This document shows, piece by piece, positions 1 to 12,884 of a stretch of 64,000 nucleotides of DNA (positions are counted from its first letter, which is position 1; the number at the start of each line of letters is the position of its first letter). The stretch lies in assembly GCA_013396525.1 (NCBI GenBank), contig VWYX01000621.1, positions 124,001 through 188,000 of the forward strand. The letters run 5' to 3'. The DNA is from Chaetorhynchus papuensis. Lineage: Eukaryota; Chordata; Aves; Passeriformes; Rhipiduridae. The notes under the pieces are model-generated. The model saw nothing but the letters and a program-made list of their open reading frames with translations, ran no database searches and was not told the DNA's origin. A program made the position numbers and the translations under genes.

Positions 1-1210
1 AACATTTATATTCAGGTGTGAATTTATCTGTAAGGATGATCTGTTTGGAGGGAGAGTCTACAGATGACACCATCACTTCAGTCTGCTTTCCCACTCAGGA
101 AACTTCAGTATTGCTCATCTTCCCCCAGTCTGCTCCGTTACCACTGCAATTTTATCTATGCCTGAAATAACGCTCCTTTTCCACACAGTGCAACAAAAAG
201 TATATGTATTAATAGCTAGGTATGTCCAGTGCATATTTAGTACTAATGTACAGCATGGAGCATGATTTCTGTTTAAAACAAAATAGTATCAAGCATTACC
301 AGAAAAGCCAATGCACTAAAAAGGCCAGAGCCCAGTGAGCTGATCTGTACAGAGATGTCTGAACACCCACATTTGTTCTTCAGCTGGCAGGATCAGATTT
401 GATTTCAGACCATCTCAGTGATATTACTTATATGGTGGGTTGGCTGGGGTTTTAGGGGGTTTTGGTTTTTCCTTCAGCAGACTTGGCTGGTTTGAGTTTC
501 ACTGATTAGTGTCACCCATTTACCTCATGCAGAAAATCACTTTGGCTTTCTGTTTTCTACTGTAGCAATGATCAGTTTTGAAAGTTTTCATAAGAAATTT
601 TTGAAGTAAAAGCCCATTGATGACGTGATCAGGGTGTACTTTACGTGAAGGATACCTGAAACAATTCTCACATAAGTAATATACAGCTTGATATGGAAGA
701 ACGCAGTGGTAGCATAATACTGCAGAGTTGGAAAATACAAGCAAGTTTATAGGTACCAGTACTGAGATTATAAAGGAATTTCTTGAGCAAAGCAGTGGTG
801 TAATTAAACAGGATAGGTTAACGTTGCAGTTAATCCACTGTACCCACATTTTCCTCAGAAGAAATGACAAATGCCTGCTCAGGCAGCATGAGCCCAGAAG
901 AGACAGGGACTTGGCTCCTCAGCCTTTATGCCCACCCTAGAGGAGGAAGCAGTGGGACAGGAGTTTGCTGTCAGTGAGCCTCTGCCTTAGCAGGTATTGA
1001 GGGTGCTGCCACTGCCTGCGGTGATAAAGACACGCTGGCTGCCACACCTGCACAGAGCTACCCCATGGCCCATGAGAACCATTCTAGAATGGCTCCTCAG
1101 CCCCTGCAGTTGGATAAGTTGGGCTATTGTAGTGGTATTAATATCTCTTTGCCTGTTTATTATGACTAGTTTTAGAATATTTTTGCTTTTACTTTGTTTC
1201 TCCTGTACAG
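1..1210. other. Unassigned sequence left of the terminal-exon candidate
   Basis: I see no repeat or RNA gene here. Open frames on both strands (for example 520-870 minus) have Cys/Leu/Tyr-rich translations typical of chance. If the 1211 exon is real, this would be intron. Confidence 0.5.
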
Positions 1211-1443
1211 GGTTCTTACATGATGATGGGAGTTCCAGCTTTCACCCCACACTATTGAAGCCAGAAGGGGGTGCTGATCCTCAGCTGATTGACAAATCTC
1301 AGCAGGCACTTTTGACTGTTAAACACATCCAAGAAGATAAGGAGAGTTTAAAGAAACCAACTACTGAACAATCATTGCAATTTACAAATCCTGTCAAGTG
1401 CCACAGTAGGAGGAATGGAAATTCAGATGCAAAAATACTTTGA
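1211..1443 (+). CDS. Possible 3'-terminal coding exon of an unidentified plus-strand gene
   Basis: A long pyrimidine tract ending tttctcctgtacag precedes an open frame of 77 residues, reading FLHDDGSSSFHPTLLKPEGG and on to NSDAKIL, then TGA at 1441-1443. The peptide is hydrophilic and rich in Ser, Lys, Gln and Glu, which is unusual for chance translation in this AT-rich DNA. An AATAAA follows 189 bases after the stop with T/G-rich sequence behind it, as expected for a last exon with a short 3'UTR. I do not recognize the protein. A second frame from the same acceptor gives a short Met-rich peptide (GSYMMMGVPAFTPHY, then stop), so the true frame is uncertain. The upstream exon would lie left of the window. 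The position fits a gene convergent with EHF, which in mammals is APIP, but the peptide does not match the APIP C-terminus I know. It could also be a noncoding RNA exon or chance. Confidence 0.3.
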
Positions 1444-1631
1444 AAAACTGTGGAGAACTGATGTCAAATTTTGGGTTTGTGCCTTAAAAATCCATATTTC
1501 AACAACCTGCATTTGTTGATCCTGCTCTAATGCTACATCATTTAACTTGAAATAAGTCTCGATTTCTGAAAGTTATTGTAGCTTTTATTCTTCGCGGGAA
1601 AAAAGTGAGGACAACCCCTTAATTAGAAGTT

Positions 1632-1637
1632 AATAAA
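1632..1637 (+). terminator. Candidate poly(A) signal after the left-edge exon
   Basis: AATAAA is followed about 18-30 bases later by the T/G-rich gcattgtttgaactgttg. It would end a 3'UTR starting at 1444. No poly(A) tract follows, which argues against a processed retrocopy and for a resident transcript end. Confidence 0.3.
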
Positions 1638-1659
1638 GTTTAAAGCATTGTTTGAACTG

Positions 1660-4600
1660 TTGATTCCTTCATACAATGTTCATGTTTATGGGTTTCATTT
1701 TTTCTTTTTTAAAATTAAGCCTGTAGCATATGTATTTTTAAATTCTCCTAATTGTCATTATAATGAGAAGGAAACACATAATTTTATAGCATGTATTTTG
1801 TAGTTGTTACTGAGGGACTGCTCTGCGTCTTACCTCTTTAAATTCCTTCACTTTGAATAACAGCTTTTTATGACCTCTGATTAGCCCCCCTCAAGGTAGA
1901 TTTAATCAAACTGCTCATTAAAATACAATCTCACATATTTATGACACTTGGTGTCTTCTTTCAAAATCTTCTGGAATGGCAGAAGATGCCCCAGTGGCAT
2001 CAGTGTGAGCCTGGACTGACCAACTTTCTACTTGAGTATTGAGACCTCAGTCCCGAGGGTGCATTGAGACAGGCTCAGTGCCAGCTGACCCTGTTTTCTG
2101 CTGGGGGCATGCATTCCCACCACTTCCCCTTCCATCATCTCTGGCACTTTTTTTTTGAGCTTCCATGAGGTGAATTAACTCTTCAACCTAAAATAAAACT
2201 ACTGTGGGAGTGGGAGAAAGAAAATTTTTCTATTATTTCCTAATAAGCCACTGGTAAAACACTGAGCCAAGTCAAAGGTGGGTCCAAAGAGAACCAGACC
2301 CAGGGCAAGAGAGGAGATGGCTGATGCCAGAGATGGCAGCACCACTTCCCCCTTTTCCTGGGGATGACAATTAAGGTCAGTTTTGTGTACCTTAGACATG
2401 TTTGCCCTTGTGCATAGCTCTGTACCTGCAGTGTGCAGCCTTTAACCCTTAGGGGACCTTGGTAATTGTGAAATAATGGTTATCACTAAGTAACTGCTTA
2501 GGTTGTTGCCTATATGCTTATTATACGTTTTTTCATTATCAGACACTTGTTTGTCAGTGGCAAATATTTTGCAGTGATTCCACATCTTCTGAGTGTATTT
2601 GGATTACTATAAGAACTTGTGCGAAAATGCTGTTTTTTAGACCAGAGAGTGACTTTTACAGGCTGCTTCACTTAAGCACAAAACATCTCTGAAGTGTGTT
2701 CAAGACTTCAGAGGTGCAACTGACCTGAAGGGAAAGCAGACTGTAATTCTCTCAGCTTTTCTTCCCTGTGGATAATAAAAATACTTCTTGATGTGGCAAT
2801 CCAATTAGTATTGAAATCTAGTTGCCATCTATTTATTGTGGCCTTTAGTTCTTTATTTAAACTGCCTGGTTTTTCCAAAAAGTAACTTTGTGTGGTATTC
2901 TGATGATGATTTCAGAATAGGTGATAATTGTATCATTCCATAATACTGATGTTTTGGAAGGATAATGAACATTTTACACTTGATGTCTTTTTGTTTTGCA
3001 TATATAACGACAAACCATAAAAGAACACTCACGAGTAAAGATATTTTTGGCCAAATATGTTCCTCCGGGGTTGTGTCAATTACAATAGTCACTTCCTCGT
3101 GCAGCTACAATTTGCCACTCTGTAGCCTTTCTAAAATCTGTAAATCATCACATTTCTACAGTAGTAGTTAAGTTCTTTCCTACAGGATTCCTAGATGCTC
3201 AGAGTCCCATTTAGTGATTTGAGAATGAGTTAAATGCACTCTTCTCATGTCTTCTCATATGAGCCCTCATCAAAGCAATTAATGCCTTCGCAACTCCGGT
3301 GGCTTCATAACCCTGTGAACTGATTACTGTTTCCTGAAGTGCTCAGAAAGCTCTTGCAGTTCAGCTCTGATTATGTAGAACAAAAATAGGAAAATGTCTC
3401 CTATGATTCAAAGCTTCTTAACTCACATAATTTTAAGTCTATCTCTTTTTCTGATATGAATGGTAGGCTTATAAGCCAGCTGGGTACTTTTCTATGTTTG
3501 CAGCAAAGACTTGATCTCCATCGAAGCCAATTATCTAGGTTTAGTATCACCAGATAGGCTTATGGCAAAATGACATAATTCCCATTTCAAATGGCTCATC
3601 CAAAAAGCCAAGTGAGTTCCAACGTTTCTCAATAAAAGTTAACTTCCTAGCAAACATCCTGCTTGCTTTCCAAGAAGGAAATAAAACTGCAGAATACGGG
3701 ATCTTGAAATGTGAATAGATGGAACTCGTAACGTACCGTAAGCAGTTATGATGCCAATGTGTGTTCTGTCGTGAATGCTGTAATGCCTGAGCAATTGGCA
3801 TCCTCTTTAGCTCTGAAATTGTAATTTAAAAACTAACATTAAAAAAGCCCACTGACTAATGGAACATTGCAAACAAACCAGTAGCCTTCCTCTAAATTTT
3901 TTTTTGCCGTGCTTTTTGGCAAACAGGTTTGTAACAATTTTTTGCTATTTTACAGAAGATGTCAAATTGGAAAAAAGTTCTCTTGAACACGCTCAATTAC
4001 TCTTATATTGAGGAGTAGAAGAAAAATATACAGTTTGATACTAATCCTTACTTATTTCAAAATAGTTAAAGAACCTCTAGGCTGATACAAGTTTAGGTGT
4101 TTTCTACTGGAGGGAGTTATCTCTACAGGTTCATAAGCAATAAAAAAATTAGGAAAATGCTTTATTTTTCAAGCCACTTAGTGTTTAACTTTTGTTCTAA
4201 GGGGAGGTGAACCCTTGCAGGCTTTTTTATTTTGTTTTCCTTACCTGTTAGGTGAAATAGAAGTTGTGCCTTACAGAGCCAGGTTGTGTCCCAGCACAGC
4301 CCTCTGAGCTGAGACAGACTTTTGTAACAGCATCTGGAGGTGCCTGTGACTGCACTTTGCTACCAGCTAATCTAAGCCTTCATGGAGCTGGACATTTGCT
4401 TAAATTTCAAGTCAGCTTAATGTTAAAAGCCTAATGTTACTCCCGAAGAATGCTACCTGACCTGATTTATAAAAGAGTGAATTTCAAAGTACCTGAGTCT
4501 GAAAAAAAACCCTCAGGCATTTATCCTGGTACTGCTCAAGGTTATGCTGCATAAAATGGATGGTAAATAAGAACTATTTTTTGGTTGGCTTGATTAGAAT

Positions 4601-6250
4601 AGGGTTGTATTTCTGCTAAATATGAGTCCCAGGCTTTCAGCATACTGAGTGCAAAATTATTTTGGAGGTGAAACCTCTAGTGGAACCACAGCCATTGCCT
4701 ATTTCTTAGGATTTTAATCTATTGAAATCAAAAGCAGTTCCAAATATTGAATCTTTAAATTTTTCTATAGTCTTCAGACTTAATCTAGCATCTGCTAGTT
4801 TTTGCTAGAGCAGTCAAAGAAAACCAGTGACTGCCTAATGCTCAGTACAAAAAATGGATTGAGCATGTTTGTGTGGATGGGGAATCATGGAAGTTCATAT
4901 ACTCTGAGTAGCGTTTACCAACACTCTGTACTTACATTTATGTGTTGGATTTTTTAACTCTGAGATACTGTGCTGTTGTACTAGCAAGTTTCTCCCATCT
5001 GTGACAGATAAAATTACAGGTTAATCTCCAGAAACCAGATCAACAAGAATTTATTTAAGTAGTTAAGCATAAATTCTCGCTCCTTAATGAGCCTCAGATT
5101 AGCTTCAATTTCTCTAATGGTAATTTCTGGTTATTACAAACAGAATACACTGGATATAGAAGAAAGAATAGGTCTTATATTTAAAACAAAGAGCTGGAAG
5201 TCTAGATTTTGTGGCTGATTCAACCATTACCTTAAGGTCATGCCTTGAACAGTTCACTTTGATGGGAGTTTCAAAAGACCTTGAATGAATCAGATACTAC
5301 CCTAAATCCCATTGGAAAGTTAGGGGATTCATTTCATTAGGCTTCCCTCTTAACTCCAAGGATGTAGCTGTCTTTATTTCAGTCATTAGTAAAAAAGAAA
5401 AGAACAGAGGGGTCACCTTGAGTACAAGCTACCAATTTGATATCAAATACCTAACTGATGGGGTTTTTTTACCCTACTAGAAACCTGTGGTTAAGAGAAA
5501 GGTTACATAATTTGATTTCACCTAGAAGGAATTCACAAACCCAAGAAATCAGGAACTGAGCTGTCCTGCTTACTCAGATGTACATTTAGACTACCACAAG
5601 TAACATCGCACAATTTTTGTGACTTCAATTTCTCCCCTCTCGAAGGATACCAGCTCTCTGGCTTTCCAGATGAAACCTCTGTTTTATGGTGTCATTTTTA
5701 AGTGCCTGTTCTCCAGACAAAGCAGGTTACCCTGACGGTCCCCATTTCGGTGCAGTCCCTGAGAACACGACTGCAATAAGGAATATATGTGAATGATGAC
5801 GGGGCATTACCTGGGCTCAGCAGGTTGCTGGCCACTTAACACTAAAGATTCCATTTCTTTTGTCTTTATGCTTTGTCTCATTTCCGTGTTTTATTCAGTT
5901 TTAATCCTGCTTTTCTGTAAGATTTTCTTCCTTCTGGTGTCTTCCTTACAATCTTTGAAACCAAATGTAAACTTAGTACCATTTGCATTCTGGTTGAACT
6001 TTCAAACCCAGGAATATTTTTGTGTTAGCAAACATCTCTTTCCTGATTCATCTGCTACATCCCTGACATATCTGGGCATGTCCTGTTATTGTCTGTTTGC
6101 AGAATTTTGGTACTTAAAACAGTTAATGTGCCTTTTGTATCTCAGACACACTAGGATTTTGCAAGCAAGTGTCTGTTGATTGCAAGAGCATATGAGCAAG
6201 TATGAGACTAATTTCCTGTTAAGGAGTCGCTACATTAAAAGGATATTTGC
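1660..6250. other. Intergenic AT-rich stretch, no gene seen
   Basis: Unique-looking AT-rich sequence with only chance reading frames; I recognize no transposable element, RNA gene or structured repeat. A T-rich open frame at 5793-6179 translates to a very hydrophobic Phe/Leu-rich peptide and is taken as compositional. Confidence 0.6.
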
Positions 6251-6252
6251 AT

Positions 6253-6495
6253 AATCATAGACTAAGATAATGTAGGGAAAACCCCTGAGATCATTCTGCT
6301 GCCAGGATTAAGCCAAGCCCAACATGTAATTTATTTGAATGCATGAAAGCTGCTTCTTATCGTTCACTTCTATCTCAAGTCTCCAAGCATTTTAGTTGGC
6401 AGCAGCAGGCTCTAACTCCTCCTGGGTAATTCATTATCCTCAACAACTTTTAAAAGGGTTATTTTAAGTTTAACTTAACAGTCCCTGCAACTTAA
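6253..6495 (-). mobile_element. Strongly decayed CR1 LINE 3' fragment
   Basis: On the plus strand it starts aatcatagactaagataatg and continues through gggaaaacccctgagatcat, which resembles a reverse-complemented CR1 3' end. Weaker matches follow around ctcctcctgggtaattcatt and ttaagtttaactta. Divergence is high, indicating an old insertion. Assignment is by eye. Confidence 0.45.
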
Positions 6496-6499
6496 TTAA

Positions 6500-9112
6500 T
6501 TCAATAAAAAAATTATTCCTTTTATGCCTTCTGTCACATGTTCAAAATCAAGCTACAGCATCTTCTTGGGTCATCATTTTATTTGATGCCCTCACCTTCA
6601 GGTTATGATAATTTCAGAAATATTGCACGCACCACAGAAACAGGGGTTTGGGACTACACCTATGAAAAACATAGCCAAAACCAATGAGATTTCATAATGC
6701 AGGAACTTTTTTCAACTTGTATATAAATAACAAAGTGTCCACATAGGAGTTTAGCAGAAGGGCTTTAAGAGAGAGTACATTAGCAATGAAAAATCAAGGC
6801 ACCTACCAGTGCTGTTTCTGAATGGATTAATACTTAGGGCTAGACATTTATGATTTCCATTTTAAATTCAGGAGCATGCTTGAAGTTTTTATTTGGAGAA
6901 TCTCATTGTCAAAATAAAGAATTTGTCACACTTACCACCTGGTACTTCCTCCGGGTAAACATGCTTAGAGGCTTATGGCTAGGGTGCTGTAGTGGTATCT
7001 GAAAGGTTATTTATTTTTTCCTCATCTTGGATGAGTAAGTTATTTGAATCCGGAAGTCCAGTTGCCAGGAAAAAAAAAAACCAAACAAAAAAAATCCCAA
7101 GGCTGCTGTCATGCTTGCTCGCCATGGTTAAAACAAATGGGGATACAAAGAGATGTGTGGGTGTAGCAAGAGGGCAGCTGCTGTTTCTGAAAAGCAGCTG
7201 AGGGAGGAGAACCCATCCAGGAGCACTCCAGGGACAGCTCAGGCTATCAAGCCTCCAGCCACAGCATAAGAGGGGAGTAACGTTTCGAGTGAGGAAAGAG
7301 CAAACATTATGATAACAAATTGTTTAATTGTAGGAAAGGCAAGAAGCGAGAATATAATTAAGATCTCAGACACCTAAATAAGAAAGCATCTAGTAGCAGT
7401 GGTAGCAACATTAGCAGATAAGCACAGTTAAACCAATAGCATGATGATCACTGTCCATTTCAGTTTAAACACTAATAAAACACTTCTGCTCTACTAGGAA
7501 ATTGTACCATGTTTTACTATGACTATGATTAAAACAGCACAGCTCTAGTAGCCTGAATATTTCAATATTATTAATAAAGGAGTTGTATACTAACCTACAT
7601 TAAGATGTATTGTCCTGTTTGAAACTTCTAGCCCTCAGTGAGGAAGACTGCTATTTATGAAAAAGGAGGTCTAGACATTTTAAGTAGTTCATGCAGCACA
7701 GATTCCTACTAAAATTTTTGAAATGTTAAAAGCAAAACTATCCAATACTGAAAATTAGGAACTAATTCCATTCAAACCAGAAGAGAACAAAGGCTGATGG
7801 AGTAGACAATAGTGTATCCTGAGTGTAACCCTCAGTGTAACTCCAAACTCACATTGCACAAAGTGAATTACCAAAGAAGACGAAATGACAGCACATTGCA
7901 ACCTGTTCCCATAGGGAAACAACGGACTGAGGACAGTTATGCCAGCTATATTTAATATTTATTGTCTCTCCATAAATATATTTAATGTCTCTCCATAAAA
8001 TATAGCCTATGTTTAACTCTAGCTTGATAGAGGCTCCCAAGCTGAAACACTGAGACCAAAATTGTGGCATTATGCCATATAGCAGCGTTATGCAAGACAT
8101 GAGTTTTCCCTTATCATCTTTCTGTGCATTTGGAAATCTATGCAGAAATCTATATGAAGAAATTTATCAGAAGGCTTAATCTCCAGGGGGAAAAAAATCC
8201 CGGAACTACTTTGCTTATTTCCTTTATTATTAATGATAGGCCATTCACAGCTTCCCTTCCAGAAATCCTCCAAACCTCTGCAGGGTTCCAACCTGCCTTA
8301 CCTATCTTTACAGGTCTCTGATTTTTTCCCCTCATACCATATCCAGAATCGATCCTAACAACACAGGGGACAGTTCTACAAAGATTTCTCAATAGAAGAA
8401 GTGTCCACACATGAGAAATGCTTCAGGATGGAAGAAGGAATACAGACTATTCATATGTGGTAAAAAAAATTCCATCGTGAGTGCAAGGAATGAGCAAAGG
8501 ATTCCTGAACAGAGGAAAAGGATGCAGATGAACAGGAGGGGGCATGCTGAAAGCCATAAGTAATAAGTGTTAAAACCCCAGAAAATCAAAGTAATACAGC
8601 AGAGATCACTAAAATGCTGTTAGCCAGGACAGGTTAAAGTCAGAATAGTTTAATGAGTGGTATTTTTATACCTTACCACCTCTGCACTGAAAATGTACTT
8701 TTTGATATAACTAATTAATTAAATGGACTAATTCCATCTATAGATGATATTATCACCATTTTCTATGCCTTTTACTTTTACTAGAAAGAGTAAAACATTA
8801 AAAAGGCTAAGATCAGGCTGGAGATAATTTCGCCAGGATAAAAAATAATGTAAGCAACTGAAGCCTTCCTTGCAGAACCCTTGCACACCTTCCTTGAGGG
8901 GCTGAGCACAGACAGCGATTGCAGGAGCAGGAGATACAGCACTTCCTCAGGATTTGCAGAAGTCTTTGGGAATTAGCCTCTATAACCCAAACAGGCTCTT
9001 GGGTTTACCTAAAATATTTGATCATTTCAGCTTCAAGAGCACAAGAGCAGTATAAAATCCTTCTCCAAACTCTGACTTCAATGCTTGAGTTCTTAGAGGA
9101 AGTCTAAGTTCC
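6500..9112. other. Intergenic stretch, no gene seen
   Basis: AT-rich unique sequence with a small A-rich run near 7070-7095 and a 23-base tandem duplication at 7947-8005 listed separately. Overlapping short frames at 7.85-8.6 kb on both strands show no recognizable protein. Confidence 0.6.
7947..8005 (+). repeat. Two-copy tandem repeat, period about 23 bases
   Basis: The motif tgtctctccataaa occurs twice (7963 and 7986), each set in TA-rich flank (tttaat and atatattt). It is a local duplication in AT-rich DNA; no function is apparent. Confidence 0.7.
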
Positions 9113-9668
9113 TGTTGTGGTTTAATCCCAGACTAAGCCCCATGTAGCCACTTGCTTACTCTTCCCTGGTGAGATGAGGAAGAGAGTCAGGAGGGGAAAA
9201 AGAGAAAACTCAAGCATTCAGATAAAGACAGTCCAACAGGTAAAGCAAAAGCCGTGCAGACAAGCAAAGCAAACCAAGGAATTCATTCACCACTTCCCAT
9301 GGGCAGTGTTGAGCTATCCCCAGGAAAGTAAGGCTCTGTCACACACAACAGTGACTTGAGAAAGAAAAATGCCATCCCTCTGAACGTGTCCCTGTTCTTC
9401 CTTCTTTCCCCAGCTTTATGTGCTGAACATGATGCCATACAGTGTGGGATATGTCTTTGGTCAGCTGGGGTCAGCTGTCCTGGCTGTGTCCCCTCCCAGC
9501 TCTCACTGGTGGGGTGGGGCGAGGAGGCCTCAGTTCTGTTTAACACTGCTGAGCAATAACAAAAAACATCCCTCTATTATCAACAGTGTTTCCAGCACAA
9601 ATCTAAAACCCAGACCCATACCAAGGACTATGAAGAAAATTAACTCTATCCCAGCCAAAACCAGCACA
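9113..9668 (+). mobile_element. Solo LTR of an avian endogenous retrovirus (ERVL-like)
   Basis: The 556-base element starts TGTTGTGGTTTAATCCCAG and ends CCAGCACA, giving the TG...CA boundaries of an LTR. Its body (cccaggaaagtaaggct, ctttggtcagctggggtca, tatcaacagtgtttccagca) matches an LTR family I recognize as abundant in songbird genomes. No internal retroviral genes lie beside it, so it is a solo LTR left by recombination. I see no clear target-site duplication (gttcc versus aagac), implying age or imprecise ends. Short frames inside it are not genes. ERVL-class assignment is from memory of the family. Confidence 0.75.
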
Positions 9669-12600
9669 AAGACAAAGGTGTGATTTTCAAGTTGGGTGCA
9701 AATCAATTCCTGCTCAGAGAAGTAATATCAGGTGTTTGACTCTTCTGTGATTCACCTAAGCTCTGTAAATGTTTTGTTCTTCCTTACACATCTTTCAAGC
9801 ATTTATAGTTTGAAAGTGCTATCCAAAAAAAGGAGGTAAGTTTCTGATACCTGTAATGAAAAGCCTTGTAAAAGTTTTGTATTCAAAGGTAGAAGAAAAT
9901 TTACATTTTTCAAATGCAAACTGTATATGAAGTAAAATAAGGAACCAGTAGCACACAACACGAGCAACAGTAGGTCTTTAATCTTGAGCCATATCTGGGT
10001 GCTATACTGAACAGAGCAGAATAGCAGCCTCCTCCTATTTGAGAAATCTCAACCTAGAATCCACTCCTAAAGGTGGATGACTAAGCACTGTCTTTGAATA
10101 AAATGCAACCAGGGATTATTATTTTTTTTCCTGAGGAGAAGGAAGTACCAGTTCCATCAAGTTGTATTCAATGCATTTATTCAGAATTATGAAAACCTGG
10201 TACCCTTTCGTAATGAGGAGGTACAACCAAGTTTCTCCCATCTCAAGACGAGAGCTAAAACTTCATTTATTCTAAATTTGGAGGGAGCACTCTCATTCCT
10301 TTTGGCTGAAAATGCTGTGAAAGTATTCACTGGCTCACAAAGAGATAGCACTGGGTACCTATGAAACCTCAAGCAACCAAGAGATCATTTACATGGGACT
10401 GCAGAGTCTTGAATTCTACTCTGTGTTTATAGATAGATTCTTGAATCTGTGTCCTCCTTTTATTTTTTTTAGCTTGAGCTAGAGGAAGATGAGTAAGCAG
10501 AGGGAAGCTAAAGCACTGTCACTCAGCAAAGCTTTTGTCATGGGAGATGCAGATATATATGCAGATATACATGAAGACCCTCCAGCAGAAGAGGGAAGCA
10601 CAGTGTGCTGTGTACAGGAGATTTTTGAATGAGTGTCATTTATATAAAATTGAATTTTAAAAGCTTCTTTTCTGTGTCAGTTATGAAAAACATTTCATTC
10701 AGAGCCTGACCCAGATGTGCCCACACCCTCCAAAGACATATAAACATTTTGGTTCCTGAAAGGGTTTCGTTTTGATGTATGTGCTTGGTTATTCAAGGCT
10801 TTTGATTATTGTACACAACTCTAGAAGAAATTTAGACGACAAGGGAAAGAACCTATGGATTAAATATCTCTAATAGAAATACTTAAGAAGCTTGAGAAAA
10901 GTCCTTGATCTTGAAATGAATGTTTGAATAGGCACTTCAGAATAAATCTAAAGAAATGAGCAATTACAGGTTCCAGGCCACCCTTTTAACAAAAACCTCT
11001 TTTGCTTTCCATGTTTCTTGTAATCTTCTTTTGGTCCAATCATTCATCTCAGCAAATTTTTCATTTTTCAAATTAGTAACCTTTAATAAACACACCCCTG
11101 TAATTTGCATTGATAATCCTTTTCCCTAGAAGAGTGGGTGTTGCTGCAGGAACATGTCCAGAAGTTGCTCTCCAACCAGTCACTACTCAAAAAAACACCA
11201 TGCCAGTAGCTATTATGACTCAATAATAGATTGAAATCTCTTGTTATGTGTTAATATGGGATAACAACTCCCTTAGAACTTCCATTAATAATGAAGCATC
11301 TTAACAAAATACAGACAGAAAAACAGCTGCTGTGAACTTTTGGTAGATACGATTTCTGCAAGATCTCTGTGTTACATTAGCACTCAAGATACTGAATCCC
11401 AATCTTCCAGACACCCAGGAAAAATGATAACAGGCCCAATTCAACTGCTGACATGTAAAAATGAGAAAATGCACTTTCAAGATAATACAGTAACACAGAT
11501 ATATGGTTCTTTTGTGCATGGGATAATGTTACAGTGTTAAATGCTACATTGTTCTGACTAGAAAGGGGTTAAGTTCACCAGAAATAAAAGCAGAAAAAAG
11601 CCCCTTTGTGTGGTATGAGAGGAAGGGAGCTTGTTGTACCCATGTAACAGCATCATTGTAACTGGTGGAGTTTTCTATTCTAAAAGAAGTGGTTTAATAC
11701 AGGTAAGCTTTTATCTTGGAGTACAAGCATACATATAGGATTTGAATAAACAACCTCTTATTCATACCCTACTTTATTTTGATGGTGACCCTTATGTAGA
11801 TTGAACATGGTTCTTTCTGTTGACATGCAACCATAAATGCTAAAATCCATTGAGAAAACCTATTCATTCAAAACTTTAGAGAGGATCAACAAAAAAAATG
11901 GTTCTTTCTTTAATTTTTAGAAAGCCTAAAGATTAAATTTTCTCTCTTATTAGCCAAATACTCATTTCTGTGTTAGAAACTTTGAATCTAATTATTAGAT
12001 CTATTGTATATTTAATTTCCACTCCCATTAAATGAATCTGATTCTATCTTGCTCTCAGAACTAGAAGTTTAGGTTTGGAGAGTTAAAGTCACCCAGAGTA
12101 AAAGGACAGTAGTCCTTTTGATTTGTAAATGAGATAGAGTATATATTTCACCATGTAACTCAAAAAACCTGTCCTCAACCAAATCATTTGCCACGCAGGA
12201 GGACAACAAAACCAAAAACACTGTTTGATCTTCATTTATACATGTCAATCAAGTACCTCTGTTCTTCTTCCTTCTCCCCCAGTTGTGCACCTTTCCCCAT
12301 TGCCCTGCAGCAGCACCTGGGTACTCACTCTATTTTTTTCCATTTATTTTTTAATAAGTTATGATAAGAGTTGTCAGGAATGTTTTGAGAGGTAGTGGGA
12401 GTAACATCTTCTTGCTGTGTTAGCTTGGGGTTTTTTGTGCAAGCATTCTTCCAAAATGTCATTTTAAAATATTTAAATACCAGTCAATTACATGACTACT
12501 GGAAAACAGCAAGCACTGAACATGTTATCTTAAGTTAAACATGCAAGTTACTGCCATTGCTGATAGAGTCACAGAGTAGTTACCACCAAATAATTAATTT

Positions 12601-12847
12601 TAGTGGAGGTTTTTTTCCACAGCAACTACGCAATTAACTTGTATGTCTAGTGTTATTTCAAGATGGGTGTACTGTTCAACTTGCTTGAGTTATGCAATAC
12701 AGGTGTTCTGTATTTGATGAAACATCCTGTAACCTGAGATCATTGCTACTGAATGGGTGGAAAGGTATCCACTCAGCAAAGTGGCCAGGGGTTAGTACTG
12801 TTCGCTCTGGAAAAGTACAAAAGAGAAAAGAAAGAGTACATAGAGGG

Positions 12848-12854
<7 letters not shown>
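9669..12854. other. Intergenic stretch, no gene seen
   Basis: AT-rich unique sequence; short TA-rich runs near 10550-10575. I recognize no transposable element or exon. Confidence 0.6.

Positions 12855-12878
<24 letters not shown>
12855..12878 (+). repeat. Poly(A) run of 24 at the 5' border of a CR1 copy
   Basis: An uninterrupted A24 immediately precedes the CR1-derived sequence. CR1 elements do not end in poly(A), so this is either a pre-existing A run at the insertion site or the tail of another retroposed sequence. Confidence 0.9.

Positions 12879-12881
<3 letters not shown>

Positions 12882-12884
<3 letters not shown>

Noticed and set aside
5793..6179. 128-codon plus-strand hydrophobic open frame
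   Set aside because: Phe/Leu/Cys-rich translation follows from T-rich DNA; no splice signals or homology.
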